Below are positions 17,200-26,227 of a stretch of 64,000 nt of DNA, piece by piece. The notes under the pieces were generated by a model, which searched no databases, was not told where the DNA came from, and was given only the letters and a program-made list of their open reading frames with translations. Location: the NCBI RefSeq assembly GCF_000472445.1, contig NZ_AXAJ01000009.1:186291-250290 (forward strand), given 5' to 3'. A program made the position numbers and the translations under genes. This DNA is from Burkholderia sp. WSM2230 (GTDB lineage: Bacteria; Pseudomonadota; Gammaproteobacteria; Burkholderiales; Burkholderiaceae). Positions within the stretch are counted from its first letter, which is position 1. Each line of letters opens with the position of its first letter.

Positions 17200-17236
17200 A
17201 AAAACAAAAACGCCGCCGCGTTTGCACGCGTCGGCG
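17200..17236 (-). terminator. Rho-independent terminator of the lactonase operon
   Basis: On the minus strand, CGCCGACGCG, a 6-base loop TGCAAA and CGCGGCGGCG are followed by GTTTTTGTTTTT. It lies 24 bases after the stop of the gene at 17261. Confidence 0.8.
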
Positions 17237-17260
17237 CCCTGATCCCGACCACGAAAGCGA

Positions 17261-18214
17261 CTATAGTTCGCCCGCGAATTCGGGCTCCGGCAAGCCATTC
17301 ACACCGGGGCGCACCGCGAAAAGATGTCCATCGTGTTCGCTCGCGCCGGTTGCCGGGCGAATCGACGTGACAAACAGCGTGTCGAGATCCGGCCCGCCGA
17401 ATGCGCACATCGCCGGTTTAATCGCCGGCACCGCGATCTGCCTGTCCAGCTTGCCTTGCGGCGTGAAGCGCAGCAGCGCGCCGGCGTCGTTCGCGCAGAT
17501 CCAGTAACAGCCGTCGGCATCCACTGCCGCGCCATCGGGCCGGCCCACATAGTGGTTCAGGTCCGCGAACATGCGCCGGTTGCGCGGCTCGCCGGTCTCG
17601 ACGTCGTAGTCGAAAGCCCAGATCTGTCTACGCAGCGGATGCGAGTCGGACAGGTACATGGTCCTGCCATCCGGCGACCAGCCGAGGCCGTTTTGCGTGA
17701 TTAGTCCGTCGACAACCGGCGCCGACAGCACGCCGCGCGCGTCGAACCTGTAAAGCGCGCCGGCTGGGTTGGCGGCGGCCATGTCCTGCACCATCGTGCC
17801 GGCCCAGAAGCGGCCTTGCCGGTCGCAGCGGCCGTCGTTGAAACGCATGTCGTCGAACGGAAACACAGGCGCCGCGAGCTTGCGCCCGGCAACTTCAACG
17901 GGCTCGTCGGTGCGCACGGCTTGTGTCGCCAGATCTGCGGAAGCTTCATTCAGCGTCACGGCGAAGAGGCCGCTTTCGCAGCCGGCAAGCACGGTGCCGC
18001 GACGATCGAACGCGATGCAGGCGACCTTCTCCGGCAACAGCCACTCGGACCGCTCGCCGCTCGGCAGCCGCAAGCGCAAGATTTTTTGCGCCGGGATATC
18101 GACCCAGTAAAGCGCCTGCTCCGCGACTCGCCACACCGGACTTTCGCCGACGCCAGCCGGCGCGTCTCCCGCTGCCTCGACGCGTTCAACGCGCGGGTTC
18201 GCCGCCGCGCTCAA
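17261..18214 (-). CDS. SMP-30/gluconolactonase-family lactonase (aldarolactonase, UxuL-like)
   Basis: 317 residues of six-bladed beta-propeller type. Metal and active-site landmarks of SMP-30 are present: GESPVW near the start (Glu metal ligand), DDMRFNDGRCDRQGRFWAGT (the Asn and Asp ligands), NGLGWSPDGRTMYLSDS and PDGAAVDADGCYWICAN. The family hydrolyses sugar lactones using a divalent metal. Uronate dehydrogenase, the immediately upstream gene, makes aldarolactones, so this enzyme probably opens galactaro- or glucarolactone to the aldarate. The only suitable start is TTG at 18212-18214, overlapping the preceding TGA by 4 bases with GGAG upstream; this indicates tight coupling. The longer open frame lies inside the other gene. 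Confidence 0.87.
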   Translation of the reverse strand: MSAAANPRVERVEAAGDAPAGVGESPVWRVAEQALYWVDIPAQKILRLRLPSGERSEWLLPEKVACIAFDRRGTVLAGCESGLFAVTLNEASADLATQAVRTDEPVEVAGRKLAAPVFPFDDMRFNDGRCDRQGRFWAGTMVQDMAAANPAGALYRFDARGVLSAPVVDGLITQNGLGWSPDGRTMYLSDSHPLRRQIWAFDYDVETGEPRNRRMFADLNHYVGRPDGAAVDADGCYWICANDAGALLRFTPQGKLDRQIAVPAIKPAMCAFGGPDLDTLFVTSIRPATGASEHDGHLFAVRPGVNGLPEPEFAGEL

Positions 18215-19053
18215 CGCTTCGGCTCCATCGGCCCGGCGAGCACAAACGGGCCGCCCTGGAAGCGCTGGGTGGGATCGTCGAGATCGGCGGTCGGCGCGCT
18301 CATCGGAAAGAGATGTTCGAACTGCACCGAGCTGTCCTGCGGGCGAAACCCGAGAAACGCCGCTTTGGTGTTGTCGACCCACTTGGTGCGGTTATCCGAC
18401 ACGCCATACACGATTGCATGGCCGACGCGATTCGTGAACAGCGAACAACGCACGAGTTCGATGAAGTCGCGATAGCTAAGATACGTGACCAGCATGCGCG
18501 GATTCTTTGGCTGCTCGAACGACGAGCCGATCCGCAGACACACCGTCTCTAGCCCGAAGCGGTCAAAGTAGTAGCGCGACAGCGATTCACCGAAACACTT
18601 GGTCACGCCATACAGGCTGTCGGGGCGCAAAGGCGCGTCGGTATCGAGCACTTCCGTCACTGGATGAAAACCGACTGCATGGTTCGAGCTCGCGTACACG
18701 ATGCGCCTCACGCCCTGCTTCTGCGCGGCTGAATACAGGTTGTACAGGCCACGAATGTTCGCTTCGAGCAGATCTGCGAAAGGCGCTTCCACTGAGATGC
18801 CGCCGAGGTGAATGACCGCGTCCACGTCCTGGAGCAGCGCCAGAACCGCGGCTTCGTCCGCGAGGTCGACGATCGACGCTTCTTCATGCGCGGCCACTTC
18901 GCCAAGCGGCGCAATGTCGGTCACGCGCACGATGTCCGCCCACGCGGCGAGCGCGCCGCGCAGTTGCGTGCCGAGATTGCCCGCCGCGCCGGTGAGCAGC
19001 AGTCGCCGGAAGGGTTTTTGCGCGGGTGTATGGTCCAGATGCGAGTCAGTCAT
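18211..19053 (-). CDS. udh: NAD-dependent uronate dehydrogenase
   Basis: 280 residues, extended-SDR fold. TGAAGNLGT is the NAD motif near residue 21, VIHLGGISVEAP the strand-four region and YASSNHAVGFHP the Ser region, with catalytic Tyr148 and Lys152 in YGVTK. RIGSSFEQPKNPRMLVTYLS and the end RFQGGPFV are hallmarks I know from bacterial uronate dehydrogenases. It oxidises D-galacturonate or D-glucuronate to the aldaro-lactone in the cytoplasm. It precedes the lactonase with a 4-base overlap and follows garD by 119 bases on the same strand, giving garD-udh-lactonase as a likely operon. Confidence 0.92.
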   Translation of the reverse strand: MTDSHLDHTPAQKPFRRLLLTGAAGNLGTQLRGALAAWADIVRVTDIAPLGEVAAHEEASIVDLADEAAVLALLQDVDAVIHLGGISVEAPFADLLEANIRGLYNLYSAAQKQGVRRIVYASSNHAVGFHPVTEVLDTDAPLRPDSLYGVTKCFGESLSRYYFDRFGLETVCLRIGSSFEQPKNPRMLVTYLSYRDFIELVRCSLFTNRVGHAIVYGVSDNRTKWVDNTKAAFLGFRPQDSSVQFEHLFPMSAPTADLDDPTQRFQGGPFVLAGPMEPKR

Positions 19054-19172
19054 GTCTTTCTGTTTATGGATTACCAGCTGTCAATGAGACGAATGACACC
19101 AATGAGGCAATGAAGCGCTGAAGCCATCATGTGAAACGAGCCGCGACATGCGCGGCTCGCCTGATGCGCCAA

Positions 19173-20762
19173 TCAGGTCACCGGCGCCGGATTGAAAAGC
19201 GCCAGCGCATTATGCAGCTTGAGCTTCTCGGCGCAGGTCTTCTTGCGACCGCTCGCGACGTCCAGCATGTAGCGGAACAGTTCCCAGCCCACGTCTTCGA
19301 TCGTCGCCTCGCCGGTTGCAATGGTGCCGGCGTTGATGTCCATCAGGTCATGCCAGCGGCGCGCCAGATCGGAGCGCGTCGCCATCTTGATGACGGGCAC
19401 TTCCGCGAGGCTGTACGGCGTGCCGCGGCCGGTCGTGAACACGTGCAGGTTGATCCCGGCCGCAAGCTGAAGCGTGCCGCAGATAAAGTCGCTCGCTGGG
19501 GTTGCCGCGTAGATAAGCCCTTTTTGCTGGACTTTCTCGCCGGGCGACAGGACGCCGGAAATCGGCGAATTGCCGGACTTGATGATCGAGCCCATCGCCT
19601 TTTCGACGATGTTCGACAAGCCGCCCTTCTTGTTGCCCGGCGTGGTGTTCGCACTGCGGTCCGCGCCGCCGCGCTTCAGATAATCGTCGTACCACTGCAT
19701 CTCGCGGATGATCGCCTGCGCGACGTCCGCGTTCGCCGCGCGCGCGGTCAGTTGATCGACGCCGTCGCGTACTTCGGTGACTTCGGAGAACATGACCGTG
19801 GCGCCCGCGCGCACCAGCAAATCGGTCGCGAAGCCCACTGCCGGATTCGCCGTGAGTCCGGAAAACGCATCGCTGCCGCCGCATTGCACCCCGACCACGA
19901 GGTCCGCCGCGGAACAGGTCTCGCGGCGCCGATTGTTCAGCCGCTTCAGATGACCTTCGGCCGTCTTCATGATCGACTCGATCATCGACTGGAAGCCGAC
20001 GTGCGCCTCGTCCTGCAATACGACCACGTCGCCGTTCTCGTCGGCGCCGAGATCGCCGATGTCCGCGATCTCGCTCGGGTTTTGCGCCGCTGCGATTGGA
20101 ATCGTGCCGGGCGGCATCAGACGCTCCGGTTGCAGCTTCTCGCAACCGAGGCTCACCATCATCACCTCGCCGCCGAAGTTGGGATTCAGCGCGATGTTGC
20201 GCACGGTGCGGATCGGCACCATCGCGTCGGGCGCGTCGATTGCCACGCCGCAGCCGTAGGTATGGCCGAGGCTCACCACGTCGTCGACATTCGGATACTT
20301 CGGCAGCAGTTCCGACTTGATGCGCGCGACCGCGTGTTGAACCACGTCCGCGACGCATTGCACGGTCGTGGTGATCGCAAGAATGTTCCGCGAGCCGACG
20401 GAGCCGTCCGCGTTGCGATAGCCCTCGAAGGTGTAGCCCTCGAGCGGCGGCATCTCCGGCGCCCTGATGGTGGCAATCGGCAGATCCTCCAGTCCCGGCG
20501 GGCTCGGCATGCGGATCACGTGTTCGTTGATCCAGCTTCCCTTGGGCAGCGCCTTGAGCGCATAGCCGATCACGACGTTATAGCGGACGACCTCGTCACC
20601 CTCGGCCAGGTCGGCAAGCGCAACCTTGTGACCTTGCGGCACGCGTTCGCGCAGCACGAGACCGTCGGCGAAAACCGCGCCCTCGCCCAAGCCGCCGTCG
20701 TTCACGACGATCGCGACATTGTCGTTGGGGTGAACGCGAATGTAGAGCGGTGAAAGTTCCAT
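19173..20762 (-). CDS. garD: Galactarate dehydratase
   Basis: 529 residues, the usual length for GarD. The N-terminal SAF-like domain begins SPLYIRVHPNDNVAIVVNDG. The long catalytic part shows GYRNADGSVGSRNILAITTT, SLGHTYGCGVAIDAPDAMVP, VGVQCGGSDAFSGLTANPAV and SGVLSPGEKVQQKGLIYAAT. It dehydrates galactarate (meso-galactarate) to 5-dehydro-4-deoxy-D-glucarate using iron. It is divergent from kdgD, which consumes the product, and the shared gap holds two copies of the regional operator, one facing each gene. Confidence 0.96.
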   Translation of the reverse strand: MELSPLYIRVHPNDNVAIVVNDGGLGEGAVFADGLVLRERVPQGHKVALADLAEGDEVVRYNVVIGYALKALPKGSWINEHVIRMPSPPGLEDLPIATIRAPEMPPLEGYTFEGYRNADGSVGSRNILAITTTVQCVADVVQHAVARIKSELLPKYPNVDDVVSLGHTYGCGVAIDAPDAMVPIRTVRNIALNPNFGGEVMMVSLGCEKLQPERLMPPGTIPIAAAQNPSEIADIGDLGADENGDVVVLQDEAHVGFQSMIESIMKTAEGHLKRLNNRRRETCSAADLVVGVQCGGSDAFSGLTANPAVGFATDLLVRAGATVMFSEVTEVRDGVDQLTARAANADVAQAIIREMQWYDDYLKRGGADRSANTTPGNKKGGLSNIVEKAMGSIIKSGNSPISGVLSPGEKVQQKGLIYAATPASDFICGTLQLAAGINLHVFTTGRGTPYSLAEVPVIKMATRSDLARRWHDLMDINAGTIATGEATIEDVGWELFRYMLDVASGRKKTCAEKLKLHNALALFNPAPVT

Positions 20763-20805
20763 TGCATCGATCCTTATGGCGTTTAACGCCTGCTGCGCCA
20801 GCTAT

Positions 20806-20823
20806 TCATACGTCATCCTACAA
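20806..20823 (-). promoter_or_regulatory. Regulon operator upstream of garD
   Basis: On the minus strand TTGTAGGATGACGTATGA, matching the 18-base consensus except at two arm positions. It starts 43 bases before the garD ATG, a repressor position. Confidence 0.7.
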
Positions 20824-20907
20824 CATGCGGCTCGGGTCGGACGTTCCGTATTTACCCTAACTGCAGCATTATGCCGTGAAATCCTGATTGAGTCGGCCGA
20901 ATTGTTG

Positions 20908-20925
20908 TTGTACGATGACGTATAA
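20908..20925 (+). promoter_or_regulatory. Regulon operator upstream of kdgD
   Basis: TTGTACGATGACGTATAA fits the consensus TTRTAYGAYGWCRTATAA at every position. The arms TTGTACG and CGTATAA flank a 4-base core. It ends 51 bases before the kdgD ATG. Confidence 0.75.
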
Positions 20926-20976
20926 GAAATCTTCATTTCTATTGATCGAACCCAAATCGAAGCCCGGATACACATC

Positions 20977-21894
20977 ATGACCACACCGCAGGAACTCAAG
21001 CAGATCGTTTCGGAAGGCCTTCTCTCCTTTCCCGTTACCGACTTCGACGAACAAGGCGACTTCCGCGCCGACACTTACGCCGAGCGCCTCGAATGGCTCG
21101 CGCCGTACGGCGCTTCGGCACTGTTTGTCGCCGGCGGCACGGGTGAGTTCTTCTCGCTGACGCATAACGACTATTCAAACGTGGTGCGCACCGCAACCGA
21201 AGTCTGCAAGGGCAAGGTGCCCATCCTGGCCGGCGCGGGCGGCCCGACGCGCGTGGCCATCGAGTACGCGAAAGAAGCCGAACGCCACGGCGCGAACGGC
21301 ATCCTGCTGATGCCGCACTATCTGACCGAAGCCTGCCAGGAAGGCATCGCCGCGCACGCCGAAGAGGTCTGCAAGGCAGTGCCGAACATGGGCGTGATCA
21401 TCTATAACCGCGCGAATTCCAAGCTTAACGCCGACATGCTGGAAGGTCTCGCCGAGCGTTGCCCGAACCTCATCGGCTTCAAGGACGGCGTGGGCGAAAT
21501 CGAAAACATGGTGACGATCCGCCGGCGTCTCGGCGACCGCTTCTCTTACCTCGGCGGCTTGCCGACCGCCGAAGTCTATGCCGCAGCCTACAAGGCGCTG
21601 GGCGTGCCGGTGTACTCGTCGGCGGTATTCAACTTCATTCCGAAGACCGCAATGGACTTCTACCGCGCGATCGCAGCGGACGACCACGCGAGCGTCGGCA
21701 AACTCATCGACGAGTTCTTTCTGCCGTACCTGAAAATCCGCAACCGCCGCGCCGGCTACGCGGTCAGCATCGTCAAGGCGGGTGCGAAGCTGGTCGGCCA
21801 CAGCGCCGGCCCGGTGCGCGCTCCGCTGACCGATCTGACCGAAGAAGAAATGGCGCAGTTGGACGCGCTCATCAAGACGCTCGGCCCGCAGTAA
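20977..21894 (+). CDS. kdgD: 5-dehydro-4-deoxyglucarate dehydratase
   Basis: 305 residues of the DapA/NanA aldolase superfamily. The Schiff-base lysine is Lys169 in GFKDG and the catalytic tyrosine Tyr143 in IIYNRAN; the carboxylate-binding GGTGEFFSLT corresponds to the family GTTGE loop. The enzyme dehydrates and decarboxylates 5-dehydro-4-deoxy-glucarate to 2,5-dioxopentanoate (ketoglutarate semialdehyde), which the aldehyde dehydrogenase at 24574 can oxidise to 2-oxoglutarate. It is divergent from garD and followed by a strong terminator, so it is probably transcribed alone or with partial read-through to the permease. Confidence 0.95.
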   Translation: MTTPQELKQIVSEGLLSFPVTDFDEQGDFRADTYAERLEWLAPYGASALFVAGGTGEFFSLTHNDYSNVVRTATEVCKGKVPILAGAGGPTRVAIEYAKEAERHGANGILLMPHYLTEACQEGIAAHAEEVCKAVPNMGVIIYNRANSKLNADMLEGLAERCPNLIGFKDGVGEIENMVTIRRRLGDRFSYLGGLPTAEVYAAAYKALGVPVYSSAVFNFIPKTAMDFYRAIAADDHASVGKLIDEFFLPYLKIRNRRAGYAVSIVKAGAKLVGHSAGPVRAPLTDLTEEEMAQLDALIKTLGPQ

Positions 21895-21984
21895 TGCAGC
21901 GCGGCGCGGCCGGCGCTTCGACGCCTGGCCGGCCACGCGAACAACCGCTGCATACGAGAACCGTATAGACGGCAGCGCAAGCAG

Positions 21985-22018
21985 CGCCCGGGGACCACAG
22001 CGTCGCCGGGCGTTTTTT
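21985..22018 (+). terminator. Rho-independent terminator after kdgD
   Basis: CGCCCGG and CCGGGCG form a 7-base stem with a 14-base loop, followed by six T. It lies 91 bases after the kdgD stop and before the permease. Confidence 0.75.
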
Positions 22019-22094
22019 GCACATGACATTAAAAGCCGCGACGCAAAGGCCGGGAGCCCGCCCGCTCCCTTGCATAAGAATTAAGGAGATGACC

Positions 22095-23444
22095 ATGGAA
22101 ATGAGCCGCACGGCGAGTTCCGCGAACGTCGCAAAGCGCACCAAGGTCCGCTACGCGATCCTGCTACTGATCTTCGTGATCACCACCTTCAACTACGCAG
22201 ACCGCGCGACGCTGTCGGTCACCGGCTCGGCGATGCGTGCCGAATTCGGCTTCGACGCGATCCGCATGGGCTACATCTTCTCCGCGTTCAGCTGGGCTTA
22301 CGTGCTCTCGCAGTTGCCGGCCGGCTGGTTGCTGGACCGCTTCGGCGCGCGGCGCGTGTACGCCGCAAGCATTTTCTTCTGGTCGCTTTTCACGCTGCTG
22401 CAAAGCTCGATTGGTTTGCTCGGCAGCGCCGCTGCGGCCGTGACCGGTCTCTTCGTGCTGCGTTTCGCGATGGGCGCGGCGGAATCGCCAGCCTTTCCGG
22501 CGAACGCCAAAGTCGTGGCGAGCTGGTTCCCCACCAAGGAACGCGGCACCGCATCCGCGATCTTCAACTCGGCGCAATACTTCGCGGCGGTCGTCTTCAC
22601 GCCGCTGATGGCCTGGCTCACGCACGCGTTCGGCTGGCACATGGTGTACGTGGTGATGGGCGTGGCCGGCTTGCTGCTCGCTCTCACCTGGCTCAGGGTG
22701 ATGAAGCATCCCGCCGACCATCCGGGCGTGTCGGCTGCCGAACTGGAGTACATCGAACAGGGCGGCGGCGTAGTGAACGGCCACCAGAAAGCGAGCCCCG
22801 CCGACATCGAGAAGGCCGGCGGCTGGTCGCTCGTGCGTCAGTTGCTGGGCAACCGGATGCTGGTCGGCGTCTATCTCGCGCAGTACTGCATCAACGTGCT
22901 GACGTACTTTTTCCTGACCTGGTTTCCAATCTACCTCGTGCAGGCACGTCACATGACGATTCTGCAGGCGGGCCTCGTCGCTTCCCTGCCCGCGATCTGC
23001 GGATTCTCGGGCGGCGTGCTCGGCGGCATTCTGTCGGACTCGCTGATCCGGCGCGGCCATTCGCTGACCGTCGCGCGCAAGGTGCCAATTGTCGGCGGCA
23101 TGCTGCTGTCGGTGTCGATCATCGGCTGCAATTATGTTTCCACCGACTGGATCGTCGTCGCACTCATGTCGCTCGCGTTCTTCGGCAAGGGCATCGGCGC
23201 GCTCGGCTGGGCGGTAGTCGCAGATACGTCGCCGAAGGAAGCGCTCGGTTTGTCGGGCGGCATCTTCAATATGTTTGGCAACGTGGCCGGCATTGTCACG
23301 CCGATTGTGATCGGCTATCTGGTCGCGCAGAGCGGCTCGTTCAACGGCGCGCTGGTGTTCGTCGGCGCGAATGCGCTGCTGACGGTGTTCAGCTATCTCG
23401 TGATCGTGAAGGACATCAAGCGGGTGGAGCTGCGCCCGCGGTGA
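22095..23444 (+). CDS. MFS transporter, glucarate/galactarate (GudP/GarP-like) permease
   Basis: 449 residues and twelve predicted membrane helices. Landmarks of the anion:cation symporter group are VITTFNYADRATLSVTGSAM, GYIFSAFSWAYVLSQLPAGW, LLDRFGARRVYAASIFFWSL, RFAMGAAESPAFPANAKVVA and SWFPTKERGTASAIFNSAQY. This is the pattern of proton-coupled aldarate and hexuronate permeases in the inner membrane. Three in-frame ATGs lie close together; 22095 has AAGGAG with 6 bases spacing, the best fit. It sits between kdgD and the regulator gene. Aldarate specificity is inferred from similarity and context. Confidence 0.88.
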   Translation: MEMSRTASSANVAKRTKVRYAILLLIFVITTFNYADRATLSVTGSAMRAEFGFDAIRMGYIFSAFSWAYVLSQLPAGWLLDRFGARRVYAASIFFWSLFTLLQSSIGLLGSAAAAVTGLFVLRFAMGAAESPAFPANAKVVASWFPTKERGTASAIFNSAQYFAAVVFTPLMAWLTHAFGWHMVYVVMGVAGLLLALTWLRVMKHPADHPGVSAAELEYIEQGGGVVNGHQKASPADIEKAGGWSLVRQLLGNRMLVGVYLAQYCINVLTYFFLTWFPIYLVQARHMTILQAGLVASLPAICGFSGGVLGGILSDSLIRRGHSLTVARKVPIVGGMLLSVSIIGCNYVSTDWIVVALMSLAFFGKGIGALGWAVVADTSPKEALGLSGGIFNMFGNVAGIVTPIVIGYLVAQSGSFNGALVFVGANALLTVFSYLVIVKDIKRVELRPR

Positions 23445-23612
23445 CTACCGGCGCGCGCGGCGCTGCGGCGCGTGCTGTCGCGCCCTCTCGTGCCGTGCTT
23501 TCCCTGGCGCACCGCGGGTTCGCACGCCGGGCGGCCGGCGCTGTCGTCGCGGAGCCGGGCTCGCCGACGGCACAGTCCTGCCCGCCCGGCGCTGAAAATG
23601 ATCCGGCCTTCC

Positions 23613-23641
23613 TATAATCAGTCGTCAGACGACGGTATAAT
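23613..23641 (+). promoter_or_regulatory. Promoter/dyad before the FadR-type regulator
   Basis: TATAAT at 23636-23641 is a perfect -10 box 48 bases before the gene. Just left is the perfect dyad GTCGTC-A-GACGAC (23621-23633), and a second TATAAT lies at 23613. GACGACGGTATAA resembles half of the regional operator with one extra base, so autoregulation is plausible. Confidence 0.45.
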
Positions 23642-23688
23642 GGACCGCAGGAAGTATCTGCAACTATCTGATTCAAGGGGCGTTTTCG

Positions 23689-24432
23689 ATGGCTACACCA
23701 CTGGCATCCGCGGCACCGCCACGACGCGCTCGTAATCTTGCCGAGCTCGTCGTGAACTACGTCACCGAGCAGATCGCGTCCAACGCGCTGAAGCCGGGTG
23801 ACAAGCTGCCCACCGAATCACAACTCATGGTCACGCTGAGCGTGAGCCGCACCGTCATTCGCGAGGCCATTTCGCGCCTGCAGGCGGGCAAGATAATCGA
23901 GACGCGGCACGGCATCGGCAGTTTCGTGCTCGAGCCGCAGCGCGAAAAGCTCGGCATCGACATGGTGCCCGCCACCACGCTGCGCGACGTGCTATCCATT
24001 CTCGAACTGCGCATCAGCCTCGAAACCGAATGCGCGGGCCTCGCGGCCCAGCGCGCCAAGCCCGAAGACCTCGCGCGCATGCGCGCCGCGCTCGACGCAA
24101 TCGAAGCGACGCGCCACAACGGGCTCGACAGTGTCGATGCCGATCTCCAGTTCCATATTTCGGTGGCGCGCGCCACGGGCAACCGCTATTTCGTCGACAT
24201 CCTCACACAAATGGGCAGCGCGCTGATTCCGCGCAACCGCCTCGATTCAGCCGGCATTGCGCGCGCCGAGCCGGACGCGTATCTGTCGCTCGTCAACCTC
24301 GAGCACGAGAGCATTCTCGAAGCAATCAGCCGGCACGACGCCGAGGGCGCGCGCGCAGCCATGCGCATGCATCTGTCGAACAGCCGCGAACGGCTGCGCC
24401 GCGCGAACGAAACCTCCGAGGCGAATAGCTGA
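23689..24432 (+). CDS. FadR-subfamily GntR regulator (FCD domain), likely regulator of the aldarate/hexuronate region
   Basis: 247 residues. The N-terminal winged helix spans about 15-80: NYVTEQIASNALKPGDKLPT, ESQLMVTLSVSRTVIREAIS and GIGSFVLEP. The C-terminal all-helical FCD ligand-binding domain has the expected metal-coordinating residues in DADLQFHISVARATGN (Asp and His) and the later HESILEAI and MRMHLSNSRERL. FadR-type proteins in this setting bind a sugar acid or a pathway intermediate. Its location inside the cluster and the repeated 18-base dyads make it the best candidate for the regulon repressor, possibly the orthologue of GguR, described for hexuronate regulons in Proteobacteria. 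That identity is inference. It converges on the dehydrogenase gene across a bidirectional terminator. Confidence 0.88.
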   Translation: MATPLASAAPPRRARNLAELVVNYVTEQIASNALKPGDKLPTESQLMVTLSVSRTVIREAISRLQAGKIIETRHGIGSFVLEPQREKLGIDMVPATTLRDVLSILELRISLETECAGLAAQRAKPEDLARMRAALDAIEATRHNGLDSVDADLQFHISVARATGNRYFVDILTQMGSALIPRNRLDSAGIARAEPDAYLSLVNLEHESILEAISRHDAEGARAAMRMHLSNSRERLRRANETSEANS

Positions 24433-24510
24433 GCAACGAGCGGTTTTTACGGCCCAACGCGCGCCGGCGCCGACACGGATGCCGATGATGCCCACGCCGA
24501 CCGGCAAAAG

Positions 24511-24547
24511 AAAATGGCCGGGGAGTTCAACCTCCCCGGCCATTTTT
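24511..24547. terminator. Bidirectional Rho-independent terminator
   Basis: A 15-base perfect stem, AAAATGGCCGGGGAG paired with CTCCCCGGCCATTTT, and a 6-base loop, with T-runs on both strands. It separates the convergent regulator gene and aldehyde dehydrogenase gene. Confidence 0.92.
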
Positions 24548-24573
24548 CATTCGATGCACCCGCTCAACAGCGC

Positions 24574-26181
24574 TTAGCTGCGCGTGATCTCACCATCGCG
24601 ACGACGCCACAGATTGAGCGGATTGGCGTCGGCGAGCGCCTGCGGCAGCAGCTCTGCCGGGAAATCCTGATAGCACACCGGGCGCAGGAAGCGCTCCATC
24701 GCCGTCGTGCCGACCGAGGTCGCGCGGCTGTCGGACGTCGCGGGAAACGGGCCGCCGTGAACCATGGCGTGACAGACTTCCACGCCGGTCGGAAAGCCGT
24801 TAACCAGCAGCCGCCCGGCTTTGCGCTCGAGAATCGGCACGAGCTTCTGGGCCGCGGGCACGTCTGCGGCATCCATCTGGATCGTCGCGGTCAACTGGCC
24901 GGCGAAGTGCTCGGCGACCTGGAGCAGCTCGGCTTCGTCCTTGCAACGCACGATTGTCGATGCGGGTCCGAACACCTCGTCCTCCAGCGCCGGCGTGGCG
25001 AGGAAGGTCTGCGCGTCGGTGACGAACAGGGCCGCGCGCGCCTGGTTCGGGCCCGTCACGTCGACGCCGCGCGCCACCGTTTCGACGCCCCCAGTCGCGG
25101 CGAGCTTGCCCTCGCCTTCCGTATAGGCCGAGTGGATGCCCGAGGTCAGCATGGTCTGCGCGGGCTTCGCCGCCAGCGCTTCGGACGCTGCCGCGACAAA
25201 GCTTTTCAGCGCATCGCTGTCGACGGCAATCGCGAGGCCCGGGTTCGTACAGAACTGGCCGGCGCCGAGCACCAGCGAATCCACGAAACCGCGCGCGATG
25301 CTTTCCGTGCGCTGCGCGAGCGCGTTCGACAGCAGGAACACCGGGTTGATGCTGCTCATTTCCGCGTAGACCGGAATAGGCTCGGGGCGCGCCGCCGCCA
25401 CGCGCATCAGCGACAAACCGCCCGCGCGCGAGCCGGTGAAGCCGACCGCCTTGATCGCCGGATGCGCGACGAGCGCCTCGCCGACCGAATTGCCCGCGCC
25501 GACGACCAGCGAGAACACGCCTTCCGGCAAATCCATGTCTTCGGCGACGCGTTGAATCACGCGGCCGACCATCTCCGAGGTGCCGAGGTGCGCGCGGTGC
25601 GCCTTCACCACGACCGGGCAACCGGCCGCGAGCGCCGCAGCCGTGTCGCCGCCCGCCACCGAGAACGCCAGCGGGAAATTGCTCGCGCCGAACACCGCGA
25701 CCGGGCCCAGCGGAATTTTCTGCATGCGCAGGTCGGAACGCGGCAGCGGCTTGCGATCAGGCAGCGGCGAATCCAGCGTCGCGGCGAGCCACTGGCCCGA
25801 ACGCACCACTTGTGCGAACAGCTTGAGCTGGCCGGTCGTGCGGCCGCGCTCGCCTTCCAGGCGCGCCCTCGGCAAGCCGGACTCCTGCTGCGCGCGCTCG
25901 ATCAGCGCGTCGCCCAACGCCGTGATGCCGTCGGCGATACGCTCGAGGAATTCGGCGCGCAGCGCGAGCGGCAGATGCCGGTACGGATCGAACGCCTTTT
26001 GCGCCAGTTGGCAGGCCAGGTCGACGTCGCTCGCCGTGCCGCTGCCGAACACCGGCTCGGCGATATCTGTGCCCGTGGTGGGATTAAACGCGTGCAGCGC
26101 CTCGTCGGCGCCGCGCACGGCCTTGCGGCCGATCAGCATTTCGCCGGTGATCTGGCCGGTGACTTCGCTCGGATGGGACAT
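24574..26181 (-). CDS. 2,5-dioxovalerate (alpha-ketoglutarate semialdehyde) dehydrogenase
   Basis: 535 residues, the length of the NADP-dependent ketoglutarate-semialdehyde group, longer than ordinary aldehyde dehydrogenases. Catalytic Cys311 is in GQFCTNPG and the general-base Glu in YAEMSSINP; cofactor elements are GPVAVFGASNFPLAFSVAGG and GFTGSRAGG. It oxidises 2,5-dioxopentanoate, the kdgD product, to 2-oxoglutarate. The gene is transcribed away from garL; the 225-base gap holds two regulon operators, one within 30 bases of this ATG. Confidence 0.92.
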   Translation of the reverse strand: MSHPSEVTGQITGEMLIGRKAVRGADEALHAFNPTTGTDIAEPVFGSGTASDVDLACQLAQKAFDPYRHLPLALRAEFLERIADGITALGDALIERAQQESGLPRARLEGERGRTTGQLKLFAQVVRSGQWLAATLDSPLPDRKPLPRSDLRMQKIPLGPVAVFGASNFPLAFSVAGGDTAAALAAGCPVVVKAHRAHLGTSEMVGRVIQRVAEDMDLPEGVFSLVVGAGNSVGEALVAHPAIKAVGFTGSRAGGLSLMRVAAARPEPIPVYAEMSSINPVFLLSNALAQRTESIARGFVDSLVLGAGQFCTNPGLAIAVDSDALKSFVAAASEALAAKPAQTMLTSGIHSAYTEGEGKLAATGGVETVARGVDVTGPNQARAALFVTDAQTFLATPALEDEVFGPASTIVRCKDEAELLQVAEHFAGQLTATIQMDAADVPAAQKLVPILERKAGRLLVNGFPTGVEVCHAMVHGGPFPATSDSRATSVGTTAMERFLRPVCYQDFPAELLPQALADANPLNLWRRRDGEITRS

Positions 26182-26209
26182 GTCTCTTTCCTTGTATTGA
26201 AACCGCTAG

Positions 26210-26227
26210 ATATAGGTCATCCTACAA
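26210..26227 (-). promoter_or_regulatory. Regulon operator upstream of the semialdehyde dehydrogenase
   Basis: On the minus strand TTGTAGGATGACCTATAT, three mismatches to the 18-base consensus. It begins 28 bases before the ATG. Confidence 0.65.

Larger units (their letters stand above)
16475..17260. other. 786-base non-coding region upstream of dctPQM
   Basis: No convincing gene. It contains, from left to right, the dctP ribosome-binding region, a 14-base tandem repeat block (16620-16703), an AT-richer stretch with one good copy of the regional operator (16954-16971) and a poorer look-alike at 16994-17011, then the terminator of the lactonase gene. If the promoter lies at the operator, dctP has a leader of roughly 450 bases. 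Confidence 0.6.
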
